A DNA stretch of 64,000 nt from Allomuricauda sp. (GCA_030148335.1 JASBTQ010000027.1:1-64000); one strand, 5' to 3'; shown: positions 14,219-23,571, counted from the stretch's first letter. Numbers and translations are program-made. Notes: generated by a model not told the origin, from the letters alone.

Positions 14219-16405
14219 ATGCCGAAAGTAAGATTTCAAGCCTTGGCTGAAAGCCGTAAAAGGGAGCATACATCCATTAGTGAGGAAGGGAAACGTTCCG
14301 AACTGTTCGGGAAGCATGTTTTCAACGAGGACAAGATGCTCCAATTCCTGACCAGGGAAGCTTTTGAGAATGTGAAATCCGCCATTTTTCAGGGAAACAA
14401 GATCGACCGTAAGATTGCCGACCAGGTGGCCGAAGGGATGAAGGCATGGGCCCTAAGCATGGGAGCCACACACTACACCCATTGGTTCCAACCATTGACA
14501 GGCGCCACGGCCGAAAAGCACGATGCATTTTTTGACATCCTTCCCGATGGCAGGGCCATGGAAAAGTTTGGAGGGGCACAATTGGTACAGCAAGAACCTG
14601 ATGCATCCAGCTTCCCTAGTGGCGGCATCCGAAACACTTTCGAGGCCCGTGGGTATACCGCTTGGGACCCCACTTCCCCGGCATTCATCTATAAGACCAC
14701 CCTATGCATACCCACCATATTTGTGGCTTATACAGGCGAGGCATTGGACAACAAGGCACCATTGCTACGGGCACTGCATGCGGTTGACCAGGCTGCGACG
14801 GGCGTCGCCCAATATTTTGACAAAAATGTGAGAAAGGTCTATGCCACTTTGGGTTGGGAACAAGAATATTTTTTGGTGGACAAGGCATTGGCAAAATCCC
14901 GCTTGGACCTCTCCATGACCGGTAGGACCTTGGTGGGCAATTTTTCCGCAAAGGGCCAACAGTTGGATGACCATTATTTTGGAGTGATTCCTCCCAGGGT
15001 GCTGAGCTTTATGAGCGATTTGGAAAAGGAATGCACCAAGTTGGGCATCCCGGTCAAGACCCGCCATAACGAAGTGGCCCCCAACCAGTTTGAACTTGCA
15101 CCCGTCTTTGAGGAAGCCAACCTTTCTGTGGACCACAACCTCCTGTTGATGGATGTGATGGACGAGATTGCGGACCGACACCATTTTTCAGTGTTGTTCC
15201 ATGAAAAGCCCTTTGCGGGAATCAACGGTTCCGGTAAGCACAACAACTGGTCACTCGCCACCGATACCGGGGTGAACCTGCTGAGTCCCGGCAGCACACC
15301 GATGAAGAATCTCCAGTTTTTGACCTTTTTCGTAAATACCATAAAAGCGGTGGATACCTATGAGGAGCTTTTGCGCGCCTCGATCGCCTCTGCGAGCAAC
15401 GACCACCGATTGGGCGCCAACGAGGCCCCGCCATCCATCCTTTCCATTTTTATAGGAAAACAATTGAGCAATGTACTGGATGAACTCGAAGGGGTTTCCA
15501 AAGGAAAACTGTCCCCTGAGGAAAAAACAGAGCTCAAGCTCAACGTAGTGGGCAAGATTCCGGAAATCCTATTGGACAACACCGATAGGAACCGTACATC
15601 TCCCTTTGCCTTCACAGGAAACAAGTTTGAGATGAGGGGTGTGGGCTCCAAGACCAACTGCGCCAAGCCTATGACCATCCTGAATACCATAGTGGCGAAG
15701 CAGCTCACTGATTTTAAAAAGGAAGTGGATGTGCTGATCGATAAGAAAGGTTTAAAAAAGGATGAGGCCGTCTTCAATGTGCTAAGGGAATACATCAAAA
15801 CTTCCAAGCGTATCCGTTTTGAGGGTGATGGTTATGGAATGGAATGGCAGGAAGAGGCCAGAAGGCGTAAGTTGAGCAACAACAAAAATACCCCAGAGGC
15901 CTTACAGGTGATCACCTCCAAGGAGAGTTTGGAACTTTTCAAGGAAATGAATGTGTTGAGCGAAGTGGAGCTCAAGGCACATCAAGAAGTGGAATTGGGG
16001 GCCTATATTTTCCATATTCAGATTGAAGGAAGGGTGCTCGGGGAAATGGTCTATAACCACATCATCCCTGCCGCTATCCGATACCAGAACATTTTATTGA
16101 AGAATGTAAGCGGTCTGAAAGAAGTCTATGGTGCGGCCCACAAAAAAGTTGCCGAAAGCCAGTTGAACATCTTGGAACAGGTTGGGGAGCACATTGTCCA
16201 GATCAAAAAGCTGACCGATGAGATGATCGATGCCAGAAAACGTGCCAATGGGATGGCCATGAGCAACAAAAAGGCACAGGCTTATTGCAACAATGTAAAG
16301 CCCTATTTTGACAAGATCAGGGAACAGTCCGATAAATTGGAAAAATTGATTGCGGACGATCTTTGGCCCTTTACGAAATACAGGGAATTACTATTTGCCA
16401 AATAA
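14219..16405 (+). CDS. glnN: glutamine synthetase, type III
   Basis: A 728-residue GSIII enzyme, the length usual for this class in Bacteroidota and cyanobacteria. GSIII signatures are clear: FGKHVFNEDKMLQFL, MGATHYTHWFQPLTGATAEK, DPTSPAFIYKTTLCIPT, WEQEYFLVD, RHNEVAPNQFELAPVFEEAN, GINGSGKHNNWSLATDTGVN and NRTSPFAFTGNKFEMRGVGS. It makes glutamine from ammonium and glutamate and usually forms a dodecamer. It is divergent from the GSII gene, and a -7-like TAATTTTG at 14192-14199 precedes it without a good -33 box, which fits activator-dependent transcription. The start is the ATG nearest that promoter. Confidence 0.96.
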   Translation: MPKVRFQALAESRKREHTSISEEGKRSELFGKHVFNEDKMLQFLTREAFENVKSAIFQGNKIDRKIADQVAEGMKAWALSMGATHYTHWFQPLTGATAEKHDAFFDILPDGRAMEKFGGAQLVQQEPDASSFPSGGIRNTFEARGYTAWDPTSPAFIYKTTLCIPTIFVAYTGEALDNKAPLLRALHAVDQAATGVAQYFDKNVRKVYATLGWEQEYFLVDKALAKSRLDLSMTGRTLVGNFSAKGQQLDDHYFGVIPPRVLSFMSDLEKECTKLGIPVKTRHNEVAPNQFELAPVFEEANLSVDHNLLLMDVMDEIADRHHFSVLFHEKPFAGINGSGKHNNWSLATDTGVNLLSPGSTPMKNLQFLTFFVNTIKAVDTYEELLRASIASASNDHRLGANEAPPSILSIFIGKQLSNVLDELEGVSKGKLSPEEKTELKLNVVGKIPEILLDNTDRNRTSPFAFTGNKFEMRGVGSKTNCAKPMTILNTIVAKQLTDFKKEVDVLIDKKGLKKDEAVFNVLREYIKTSKRIRFEGDGYGMEWQEEARRRKLSNNKNTPEALQVITSKESLELFKEMNVLSEVELKAHQEVELGAYIFHIQIEGRVLGEMVYNHIIPAAIRYQNILLKNVSGLKEVYGAAHKKVAESQLNILEQVGEHIVQIKKLTDEMIDARKRANGMAMSNKKAQAYCNNVKPYFDKIREQSDKLEKLIADDLWPFTKYRELLFAK

Positions 16406-16486
16406 TAAGAGCTGCAAAAATGAAAACCTACGGAGAGCTGTCGATTAATTGATGGCTTTCCGTTATTTTTGCCCAAACCCATTTTT

Positions 16487-17665
16487 ATGTCATCCGACAC
16501 CAGTAAAAGATATGCCCAGAGAGGGGTTTCCGCTTCCAAGGAAGATGTGCACAGTGCCATCAAAAATATAGACAAAGGACTTTTTCCCAAGGCTTTTTGC
16601 AAAATCGTCCCAGATTATTTGACCGGTAGTGAAGACCATTGCCTTGTGATGCATGCCGATGGTGCCGGAACCAAATCTTCCTTGGCCTATATGTACTGGA
16701 AGGAGACGGGTGACCTGTTTGTTTGGAAAGGGATAGCCCAGGATGCCCTGATCATGAACGTGGACGACCTGATCTGTGTGGGGGCAACCGATAATATCAT
16801 GCTTTCCTCCACCATCGGGAGGAACAAGAACCTGATTCCCGGCGAAGTCATTTCAGCCATCATCAATGGTACGGAGGCATTGATTTCCGACCTGAAAAAG
16901 CACGGTATCACCATCCATTCCACGGGTGGGGAAACGGCCGATGTTGGCGATTTGGTACGGACCATAATCGTGGACTCCACAGTCACCGCCCGTATGAAAA
17001 GGAGCCAGGTGATTGATAATGCCAATATTTCGGCTGGGGATGTCATTGTGGGTCTTGCTTCCTATGGAAAGGCCACTTATGAGACCGAATACAATGGCGG
17101 GATGGGCAGTAATGGGCTTACCTCTGCCAGACATGATGTCTTTGGAAAATATTTGGCAAAAAAATATCCAGAAAGCTATGACGCCTCCGTTCCAGAGGAG
17201 TTGGTATATTCCGGTCAGACCAGATTGACAGATGCTGTGCCGGGTTCACCCTTGGATGCCGGAAAATTGGTGCTGTCACCCACAAGGACTTATGCGCCCA
17301 TCATCAAAAAGATACTGGAAACCTATTCTTCCAAGGAAATCCATGGCATGGTACACTGTAGCGGCGGAGCACAGACGAAGATCCTTCACTTTGTGGACAA
17401 CCTTCATATCATCAAGGATAATATGTTCCCAGTACCGCCCCTGTTCAAATTGATCCAAGAGCAATCCGGCACCGATTGGAAGGAAATGTACCAGGTTTTC
17501 AATTGCGGACATCGTATGGAACTCTATGTAAATGAGGAAGTTGCTGAGGATATCATCGAGATTTCCAAAAGTTTTAAGGTAGATGCCCAGATTATTGGTA
17601 GGGTGGAACCATCGGAAACCAAAAAACTGACCATCCAGAGCGAGTACGGCAAGTTTCAATATTAA
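16487..17665 (+). CDS. purM: phosphoribosylformylglycinamidine cyclo-ligase (PurM-like AIR synthase)
   Basis: The start is set at ATG 16487 (MSSDTSKRYAQRGVSASKED), giving 392 residues; an upstream TTG at 16469 is less likely. Features of the AIR synthase family are the glycine-rich opening with RYAQRGVSASKEDVHSA, HADGAGTKSSLAYMYWKETG, GIAQDALIMNVDDLICVGA, a central HSTGGETADVGDLVRT and a C-terminal MVHCSGGAQTKILHF. The enzyme closes the imidazole ring in purine biosynthesis using ATP. The protein is longer than E. coli PurM, as is normal for the Bacteroidota variant. It stands alone between GSIII and the Rieske gene. Confidence 0.85.
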   Translation: MSSDTSKRYAQRGVSASKEDVHSAIKNIDKGLFPKAFCKIVPDYLTGSEDHCLVMHADGAGTKSSLAYMYWKETGDLFVWKGIAQDALIMNVDDLICVGATDNIMLSSTIGRNKNLIPGEVISAIINGTEALISDLKKHGITIHSTGGETADVGDLVRTIIVDSTVTARMKRSQVIDNANISAGDVIVGLASYGKATYETEYNGGMGSNGLTSARHDVFGKYLAKKYPESYDASVPEELVYSGQTRLTDAVPGSPLDAGKLVLSPTRTYAPIIKKILETYSSKEIHGMVHCSGGAQTKILHFVDNLHIIKDNMFPVPPLFKLIQEQSGTDWKEMYQVFNCGHRMELYVNEEVAEDIIEISKSFKVDAQIIGRVEPSETKKLTIQSEYGKFQY

Positions 17666-17712
17666 CATACGATTCGTCCCAGTTTAGCGTTCTTATTTAT
17701 AAACCTCGTGCT

Positions 17713-18153
17713 ATGGAAAGGAAGGATTTTCTAAGAAGTCTGGGTGCAGGTGCTGCATTTGCCCTTACTTTTCCCTGTTTGCAAGGCTGCTCCAAGGACC
17801 AAGTCGATGGGAATATCGAAGAAGTGCCTTCGGGCGTTGACTTTACGGTGGACCTAACTTCCCAAGAAGGACAGGCCCTATCAACAAATGGTGGGTTCAT
17901 CTTGAAGAACCTGGTCGTTGTGGCCAGAAATCTGCAGGGAGAATATGTGGCGGCCAGTCAGGTATGCAGCCATGAATCCTATGATCAAGTAAGGTTCGTG
18001 AACCAAGATGGTGGTATTTTCTATTGCGATGTCCACGGATCCCGTTTTGGACAGGATGGAACCCCATTGAATCAGGTGGACAGTAAGCCTGCCCGTGCCC
18101 TCAAGGTGTTCAATACCGAACTTGATGGATCCCTGCTGCGAGTGTTTGAGTAA
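17713..18153 (+). CDS. Rieske [2Fe-2S] lipoprotein
   Basis: A 146-residue exported protein. The N-terminus (MERKDFLRSLGAGAAFALTF, then PCLQGC) has a basic start, a hydrophobic core and a lipobox ending at Cys 26, so it is likely an inner- or outer-membrane lipoprotein. The cluster ligands are both visible: C-S-H (SQVCSHESYD) and C-x-x-H (FYCDVHGSRFGQDG). Small Rieske proteins of this kind carry one electron in periplasmic redox chains. It is the first gene of a five-gene same-strand run with thioredoxin, ApbE, DUF4266 and DUF3570 genes, 18 bases before the thioredoxin gene. Confidence 0.88.
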   Translation: MERKDFLRSLGAGAAFALTFPCLQGCSKDQVDGNIEEVPSGVDFTVDLTSQEGQALSTNGGFILKNLVVVARNLQGEYVAASQVCSHESYDQVRFVNQDGGIFYCDVHGSRFGQDGTPLNQVDSKPARALKVFNTELDGSLLRVFE

Positions 18154-18171
18154 TTTGTAGTCCCAAATCTT

Positions 18172-18609
18172 ATGAAACGATTGTTGACCTTATTGCTATT
18201 GGTATGTCTTGGCAGCCTGCAGGCACAGGAGTGGCAGGACAGCTATGCCAGTGCTCTGGATAGGGCAAATACCACTGACAAACCCATTGTTCTGGTATTT
18301 TCAGGTTCCGATTGGTGCGCTCCCTGCATCCGTTTGAAAAAAAGTATCCTGGATTCGGAGGAATTCAAGACCTATGCTTCCAAAAACTACGTCCTGTACA
18401 ATGCCGATTTTCCCCGAAAAAAGCAAAACCAGCTTCCCGAAGATAAATCGGGTGTGAACAAAAAGCTGGCCGAAAAATACAACCCCAAAGGCTATTTTCC
18501 TTTGATTGTGGTCTTGGATAAGAACGAATCTGTTTTGGGAGAAACGGGGTTCAATCCTAGGCTTACCCCAGAAAAATATATTTCACTTCTCAACAAATTC
18601 ATCAAATGA
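18172..18609 (+). CDS. exported thioredoxin-family protein
   Basis: A 145-residue protein with a signal peptide (MKRLLTLLLLVCLGSLQAQ) and a thioredoxin fold. The redox motif is W-C-A-P-C in FSGSDWCAPCIRLKKSI, followed by YVLYNADFPRKK and the cis-proline segment PKGYFPLIVVLD. It would work in the periplasm as a reductant or disulfide exchange protein. Its last codons overlap the apbE start (ATGA), so the two are co-translated. The neighbouring lipoprotein ends in two cysteines and could be its substrate; that is inference. Confidence 0.85.
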   Translation: MKRLLTLLLLVCLGSLQAQEWQDSYASALDRANTTDKPIVLVFSGSDWCAPCIRLKKSILDSEEFKTYASKNYVLYNADFPRKKQNQLPEDKSGVNKKLAEKYNPKGYFPLIVVLDKNESVLGETGFNPRLTPEKYISLLNKFIK

Positions 18610-19604
18610 AAGCGATCGTCGTTTTTATATGTAGTCTTTCCTGTCTGTTGTCCTTGGGGCAATTGGGGCAGAAGGATGTCACTGTAAAAAAGACGCTCAA
18701 GTTGATGGGGACCCGTTTTGAGGTCACGGTGGTGGCCCCAAACGAGGAAATAGGCTATATCAACATAGATGAGGCCGTTTCCGAGATTCAACGCATTGAA
18801 AAGATCATCTCTTCGTGGGATGAAAACTCCGAGACTTCGCTCATCAACAAAAACGCAGGGATAAAGCCAGTGAAGGTGAGTCCAGAGCTTTTTGGCCTTA
18901 TCGAGCGTTCCATACGGATTTCCGAAATCACCGATGGCGCCTTTGACATCACCTATGCCTCCATGGACAACATTTGGAAGTTTGATGGGAGCATGGATAC
19001 GATCCCTTCCGAGGAACAGATCAAAAGGGAACTGGAAAAGGTGGGATATAAAAAAATGATATTGAACTCGGAAAATAGCACTGTTTTTTTGCCCGAACCG
19101 GGCATGAGGATCGGTTTGGGAGCCATTGGAAAGGGGTATGCGGCGGACAAGGCCAAGGAACTTTTGGTGTCCAAGGACGTGAAAGGAGGCATCATCAACG
19201 CCTCTGGCGACCTGACCACTTGGGGCACCAAGGCTACGGGCGAAAAATGGCTGGTAGGCATCGCCAATCCATTGAGCAAGGACAAAGTGTTCAGTTGGCT
19301 GCCTGTCTTGGAATCCTCTGTGGCCACATCGGGCAATTACGAAAAGTTCATCACCTATAAAGGGAAAAAATACTCACACATCATTGATCCCAGAACAGGT
19401 TATCCTACTACGGGGATCAACAGTGTATCCATTTTTGCAAAGCACGCAGAGCTTTGTGACGCCCTGGCCACAGCCGTTTTCATCATGGGAAGGGACGTTG
19501 GCCTGCACATGATCAACCAGATGGATGGGGTGGAGGCCGTGGTCGTGGACTCGGACAACAAAATTCACAAAAGTTCGGGTATCATATTCGACATGAATCC
19601 GTAA
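18606..19604 (+). CDS. apbE: FAD:protein FMN transferase
   Basis: A 332-residue periplasmic ApbE with a signal peptide (MKAIVVFICSLSCLLSLGQ). Family motifs are LMGTRFEVTVVAPN, IISSWDENSETSLINKN, GAFDITYASMDNIWKFDGSM, GLGAIGKGYAADKAKELL, GGIINASGDLTTWGTK, HIIDPRTGYPTTG and CDALATAVFIMGRD. The enzyme moves FMN from FAD onto a Ser or Thr of an exported target protein using Mg2+. The target is not obvious; no RnfG/NqrC-like protein is adjacent, which makes the clustered DUF4266 or DUF3570 protein a candidate. It overlaps the thioredoxin gene by 4 bases and is 9 bases before the DUF4266 gene. Confidence 0.93.
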   Translation: MKAIVVFICSLSCLLSLGQLGQKDVTVKKTLKLMGTRFEVTVVAPNEEIGYINIDEAVSEIQRIEKIISSWDENSETSLINKNAGIKPVKVSPELFGLIERSIRISEITDGAFDITYASMDNIWKFDGSMDTIPSEEQIKRELEKVGYKKMILNSENSTVFLPEPGMRIGLGAIGKGYAADKAKELLVSKDVKGGIINASGDLTTWGTKATGEKWLVGIANPLSKDKVFSWLPVLESSVATSGNYEKFITYKGKKYSHIIDPRTGYPTTGINSVSIFAKHAELCDALATAVFIMGRDVGLHMINQMDGVEAVVVDSDNKIHKSSGIIFDMNP

Positions 19605-19613
19605 ATTTAGACC

Positions 19614-19823
19614 ATGGTCAAAGCGATGTTTTTCCTCCTGTTACTGCTCCTTTCGAGTTCCTGCGTGGCCGTGCGCGAGTACGACAAGGTCTATCTGAAC
19701 GATGCAGAGATGCAATTGGGAGCCAGGGCCAGCGAACGCTTTGAGACCAATTTCCACATCTACCGGGAAGCATCCGCCGGGGCCAATGGAGGCAAAACAG
19801 GGGGCGGTTGTGGCTGTAATTAA
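19614..19823 (+). CDS. DUF4266 small lipoprotein ending GGGCGCN
   Basis: A 69-residue protein. The N-terminus MVKAMFFLLLLLLSSSC is a lipoprotein signal with the lipid cysteine at residue 17, so the mature protein has only about 53 residues. The middle VYLNDAEMQLGARASERFET is the conserved DUF4266 core. The tail REASAGANGGKTGGGCGCN is glycine-rich and carries two cysteines at the very end. The function is unknown. Its gene is sandwiched between apbE and the DUF3570 gene, with start directly after stop on the right, so its product is probably made in step with the outer-membrane partner. The Ser/Thr-Gly-rich tail could be a flavin or disulfide site, but no match to the classical ApbE target motif is evident. 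Confidence 0.85.
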   Translation: MVKAMFFLLLLLLSSSCVAVREYDKVYLNDAEMQLGARASERFETNFHIYREASAGANGGKTGGGCGCN

Positions 19824-21149
19824 ATGCTACGGGACACTATGAAACATCGCATCAAAAGATCAGGGGTCACCAAAAGGACACTGTTCTTTATCGGATTGCT
19901 CTTTCTTGGCTGCATGGCCGCCCATTCGCAGCAGACCGGCACCTCTTACCAAAAACGTGTTTTGGAGACCAGTGAGGTCGATCTGTTGTTCAGTTATTAC
20001 AAGCAGGATGGGCAAAATGCCGCGGTGACCGGGGGCGAGGGAACTGAAGAGTTGACCGATGCCACATCCAGCATTGTACTGCGGATGCCCATGAACGAGA
20101 ATGATATTTTAACGGTGGATGTAGGCCTTTCGGCCTATACTTCTGCCTCTTCCAGCAACGTGAACCCTTTGGATGGCGGACTCAGTGTTTCCCCATTTGA
20201 TGCCTCTTCGGGGGAATCCAGGAAGGACCTTTTGACCTACATCAACCCTAGTTACCAACACAGTTCCGATGACAGGAATTCCATCTGGAGCGCCAATGCT
20301 TATTTTTCCACTGAGTACGATTATCTGTCCCTTGGTTTTGGAGGGAGCTATACCCGTTTGTTCAACGAGAAGAACACCGAACTGACCTTGAGTGGCCGGG
20401 TATTTTTGGACAAGTGGAACCCGCAATATCCCATTGAGTTGCGTGAAGGTTTTTTTGATGATCGGATTACCGGGAACGGGACCTATAACCCCATTTTTTC
20501 AGAATTTGAAAAGGAGAACAGAAACTCCTATTCGCTTTCGTTGAGCTTTTCACAGATTATGGGGGAAAAATTGCAAGGGGCCCTGTTCATGGACCTTGTT
20601 TCACAGAACGGATTGTTGAGCACTCCGTTCCAGCGTGTCTATTTTGCGGATTTTGAAGATTTTTATATCGATGATTTCCAATTGGCGGACAATGTGGAGC
20701 AATTGCCGGACAGTAGGTTCAAAATACCCTTCGGGGGCAGGTTGAACTACTACCTGAATGATTTGGTAGTGTTGCGTTCCTATTATCGCTTCTATTGGGA
20801 TGATTGGGGAATCACCTCCCACACGGCCAGTTTGGAGGCACCCTTCAAGGTCACGGACAAGTTCACCCTGTATCCCACCTATCGCTATTACACCCAGACC
20901 GCAGCAGATTATTTTTATCCCAAAGAGGAAGCACTGTCCACGGATACCTACTATACTTCGGATTATGATCTATCGGATTACGATGCCCATCAATATGGAA
21001 TGGGAGTGCAATACCGCGACATTTTTGCCTCGGCCAAAGTGTTCAGTTTTGGCCTGAAGACCATCGACATCCGTTTTAGCCAATATGATAGAAGCGATGG
21101 CCTCAATGCGTTCATCGTTACGCTCGGAACTACTTTTGTGGGGAACTGA
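19824..21149 (+). CDS. DUF3570 outer-membrane protein
   Basis: A 441-residue protein. The start could be ATG 19824 or ATG 19839 (MKHRIKRSG); either precedes a signal peptide (TLFFIGLLFLGCMAAHSQ). The mature part opens with EVDLLFSYYKQDGQNAAVTG and GTEELTDATSSIVL, which are DUF3570 signatures. The rest is an alternating beta pattern with many Tyr/Phe and short turns, ending in a hydrophobic strand (AFIVTLGTTFVGN) as in outer-membrane barrels. Function is unknown. Gene order thioredoxin-apbE-DUF4266-DUF3570 recurs in other genomes from what I remember, which argues for one functional unit. Confidence 0.85.
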   Translation: MLRDTMKHRIKRSGVTKRTLFFIGLLFLGCMAAHSQQTGTSYQKRVLETSEVDLLFSYYKQDGQNAAVTGGEGTEELTDATSSIVLRMPMNENDILTVDVGLSAYTSASSSNVNPLDGGLSVSPFDASSGESRKDLLTYINPSYQHSSDDRNSIWSANAYFSTEYDYLSLGFGGSYTRLFNEKNTELTLSGRVFLDKWNPQYPIELREGFFDDRITGNGTYNPIFSEFEKENRNSYSLSLSFSQIMGEKLQGALFMDLVSQNGLLSTPFQRVYFADFEDFYIDDFQLADNVEQLPDSRFKIPFGGRLNYYLNDLVVLRSYYRFYWDDWGITSHTASLEAPFKVTDKFTLYPTYRYYTQTAADYFYPKEEALSTDTYYTSDYDLSDYDAHQYGMGVQYRDIFASAKVFSFGLKTIDIRFSQYDRSDGLNAFIVTLGTTFVGN

Positions 21150-21216
21150 CCCAATTTTGTTGGAAAGGAATCCAACTAAAAAATCGTAAATTCGCATCCC
21201 TAAGGAAGATTGATCT

Positions 21217-22293
21217 ATGCTTGACAAACTCAATATCGTAAAGCAGCGTTTTGATGAGGTTTCCGACCTGATCATCCAGCCCGATGTCATTTCGGACCAG
21301 CAGCGGTATATCAAATTGAACAAGGAATACAAGGACTTGAAAGCCCTTGCGGAAAAACGCGAGGATTATATTTCCCTGACCAATAACATCAACGAGGCCG
21401 AAGAGATCATAGCCGATGGCAGTGATCCCGAAATGGTGGAAATGGCCAAGATGCAGCTCGATGAGGCCAAAAGTGCCCTGCCCAAGTTGGAAGAGGAGAT
21501 TAAGTTCCTCTTGATTCCCAAAGACCCGGAAGATGCCAAGGACGTGGTGATGGAGATCAGGGCCGGGACCGGTGGCGACGAGGCCAGTATCTTTGCCGGG
21601 GACCTGTTCCGGATGTACACCAAATACTGTGAATCCAAAGGATGGAAGACCAACGTCATCGACCTGAGCGAAGGCACCAGTGGCGGATATAAGGAAATCC
21701 ATTTTGAGGTCACAGGAGAGGATGTGTATGGTACCTTGAAATTTGAAGCGGGAGTGCACCGAGTGCAGCGTGTGCCCCAGACCGAGACACAAGGTAGGGT
21801 GCATACCAGTGCGGCAACTGTGATGGTGATTCCCGAAGCGGAGGAATTTGATGTGCAGATAGATCCAAAAGAGGTCCGTATCGATTATTTCTGTTCGTCA
21901 GGACCTGGAGGACAATCGGTGAACACCACCTATTCTGCGGTACGTTTGACCCACCTTCCCACAGGTATCGTGGCCCAGTGCCAGGACGAAAAATCACAAC
22001 ACAAGAACAAGGACAAGGCCTTCAAGGTACTCCGTTCGCGATTGTACGATATGGAATTAGCCAAAAGACAGGCCGAGGATGCCGCCAAACGAAACTCACA
22101 AGTGAGCAGTGGGGACCGTTCGGCGAAGATCAGGACGTACAATTATCCACAGGGAAGGGTCACCGATCACAGGATCGGACTTACCCTGTATGACCTGCAG
22201 AACATCATGAATGGCGATGTCCAAAAAATAATCGATGAGCTGATGTTGGTGGAAAACACCGAAAAACTGAAAGAGGCTTCGGAGATTTTTTAA
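21217..22293 (+). CDS. prfA: peptide chain release factor 1
   Basis: A 358-residue class I release factor. The catalytic GGQ motif is in [18 protein letters not shown], preceded by [19 protein letters not shown] and [20 protein letters not shown], with the C-terminal RDHRIG-type block [15 protein letters not shown]. It ends translation at UAA and UAG codons on the ribosome. Length is normal. It is followed after 56 bases by pyrF in the same direction. Confidence 0.96.
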   Translation: MLDKLNIVKQRFDEVSDLIIQPDVISDQQRYIKLNKEYKDLKALAEKREDYISLTNNINEAEEIIADGSDPEMVEMAKMQLDEAKSALPKLEEEIKFLLIPKDPEDAKDVVMEIRAGTGGDEASIFAGDLFRMYTKYCESKGWKTNVIDLSEGTSGGYKEIHFEVTGEDVYGTLKFEAGVHRVQRVPQTETQGRVHTSAATVMVIPEAEEFDVQIDPKEVRIDYFCSSGPGGQSVNTTYSAVRLTHLPTGIVAQCQDEKSQHKNKDKAFKVLRSRLYDMELAKRQAEDAAKRNSQVSSGDRSAKIRTYNYPQGRVTDHRIGLTLYDLQNIMNGDVQKIIDELMLVENTEKLKEASEIF

Positions 22294-22316
22294 ACTTTTT
22301 ATTGACTGGTCTTGTA

Positions 22317-22341
22317 TGTCAGTTCGAGCGCAGTCGAGAAC
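22317..22341. repeat. dispersed GTTCGAGCGCAGTCGAGAAC-type repeat
   Basis: The 25 bases just before pyrF contain TTCGAGCGCAGTCGAGAA, with imperfect inverted symmetry (TTCGAG/GCAGTCGAG). I recognise this as a REP-like unit scattered through intergenic regions of many Flavobacteriaceae genomes. Only one copy is seen in this window, so the repeat status rests on memory. Confidence 0.5.
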
Positions 22342-22349
22342 CTTTTGAA

Positions 22350-23171
22350 ATGAAGACAGAACATCTAATTTCGCAGATCCGTCAGAAAAAATCGTTTCTC
22401 TGCGTTGGTCTTGACACGGATTTGGACAAGATTCCAACACATTTACTGGACGACGAAGACCCCATTTTTGCTTTCAACAAGGCCATTATCGATGCTACAC
22501 ATCCCTATTGTGTGGCCTATAAGCCAAACATTGCCTTCTATGAGGCATACGGGTTAAAGGGTTGGAAATCCTTGGAGCGCACCATGGAATACCTGAATGC
22601 CAATTACCCTGAAATGTTCACCATAGCCGATGCAAAACGGGGTGATATCGGGAATACTTCCACGCGCTACGCAAAGGCCTTTTTTGAGACGATGGATTTT
22701 GACTCCCTCACTATTGCGCCCTACATGGGCAGGGATTCTGTGGAGCCTTTTTTGGAGTTTGAGGACAGGCACACCATTTTGTTGGCTTTGACTTCCAACC
22801 AAGGAGCATTTGATTTTCAGACCCAAAAAGTGGGGGATAGGGAACTGTACAAAGAAGTTTTGGCCACTTCAAAAACGTATAAGGGTTCGGAGAGATTGAT
22901 GTATGTGGTCGGGGCGACCAAGGCATCTTTCCTGAAAGAAATTAGGCAAATAGTACCCGAGAGCTTTTTATTGGTTCCTGGAATCGGGGCGCAAGGAGGA
23001 AGTTTGCAGGAAGTCTGCACCTATGGAATCACCAAGGATGTCGGACTTTTGATCAATTCCTCGCGCGGCATTTTGTATGCCTCGAATGGGCAGGATTTTG
23101 CGCAGGTTGCTGCGAAAAAGGCAAAGGAAATCCAAGAGGAAATGGAGTTGGAACTGGCAAAATTGCCTTGA
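22350..23171 (+). CDS. pyrF: orotidine 5'-phosphate decarboxylase (type 2)
   Basis: The start is taken at ATG 22350 (MKTEHLISQIRQKKSFLCVG), giving 273 residues; the frame upstream runs through the dispersed repeat and is not coding. The catalytic block IADAKRGDIGNTSTRYAKAF is clear, with FLCVGLDTDLDKIP at the N-terminus and LVPGIGAQGGSLQEV and LINSSRGILYASNG near the end, as in the longer type 2 enzymes. It makes UMP from OMP in pyrimidine biosynthesis. Confidence 0.95.
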   Translation: MKTEHLISQIRQKKSFLCVGLDTDLDKIPTHLLDDEDPIFAFNKAIIDATHPYCVAYKPNIAFYEAYGLKGWKSLERTMEYLNANYPEMFTIADAKRGDIGNTSTRYAKAFFETMDFDSLTIAPYMGRDSVEPFLEFEDRHTILLALTSNQGAFDFQTQKVGDRELYKEVLATSKTYKGSERLMYVVGATKASFLKEIRQIVPESFLLVPGIGAQGGSLQEVCTYGITKDVGLLINSSRGILYASNGQDFAQVAAKKAKEIQEEMELELAKLP

Positions 23172-23174
23172 AGC

Positions 23175-23378
23175 TCAACCCAGAGTTTCCAACGTTTTTT
23201 TGATGCTCTGTGCCTTTCTTTTGAAAAATTCGCCAAGGTGCATATCGGCCTGTGACACGTTGGCCGCCTTTTCAACAAAGTTGTTGTACATTACTTCCAG
23301 AACATAAATTGCCTGGTTTCCGCTGGTAATCGGGGTAACTGCCCCTACTTTGCAATATTGATTGTCCATTGTTCCCAA
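23175..23378 (-). CDS. small hypothetical protein
   Basis: A 67-residue soluble protein (or 64 if ATG 23369 is used), convergent with pyrF with 3 bases between. The sequence CKVGAVTPITSGNQAIYVLE then VMYNNFVEKAANVSQADMHL and a basic C-terminal helix looks like a real folded protein and not a shadow, because codon positions show the usual bias. I do not recognise a family. No signal peptide or metal motif is visible. Confidence 0.55.
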   Translation of the reverse strand: MGTMDNQYCKVGAVTPITSGNQAIYVLEVMYNNFVEKAANVSQADMHLGEFFKRKAQSIKKTLETLG

Positions 23379-23571
23379 GATTTGTTATGCTAAAGATACG
23401 TCCAAAACGGGCTTTTGGATGATGCCTTCCGATGATATATATCTAGAAATCAGGTATTTTATCTAAAATTTAACGAAACCGCCCTCCATGAGTACATTTT
23501 CTCACATTTCTTTAGATTTAAATTAACGTACCTTTAATATACGTATGGATGGCTACGAAAACCGATAGCGT

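Noticed and set aside
21130..21804. Long minus-strand open frame (224 residues) across prfA
   Set aside because: It lies antisense to a certain gene, has a His/Gly/Leu composition typical of antisense shadows and no motif. prfA explains the bases.
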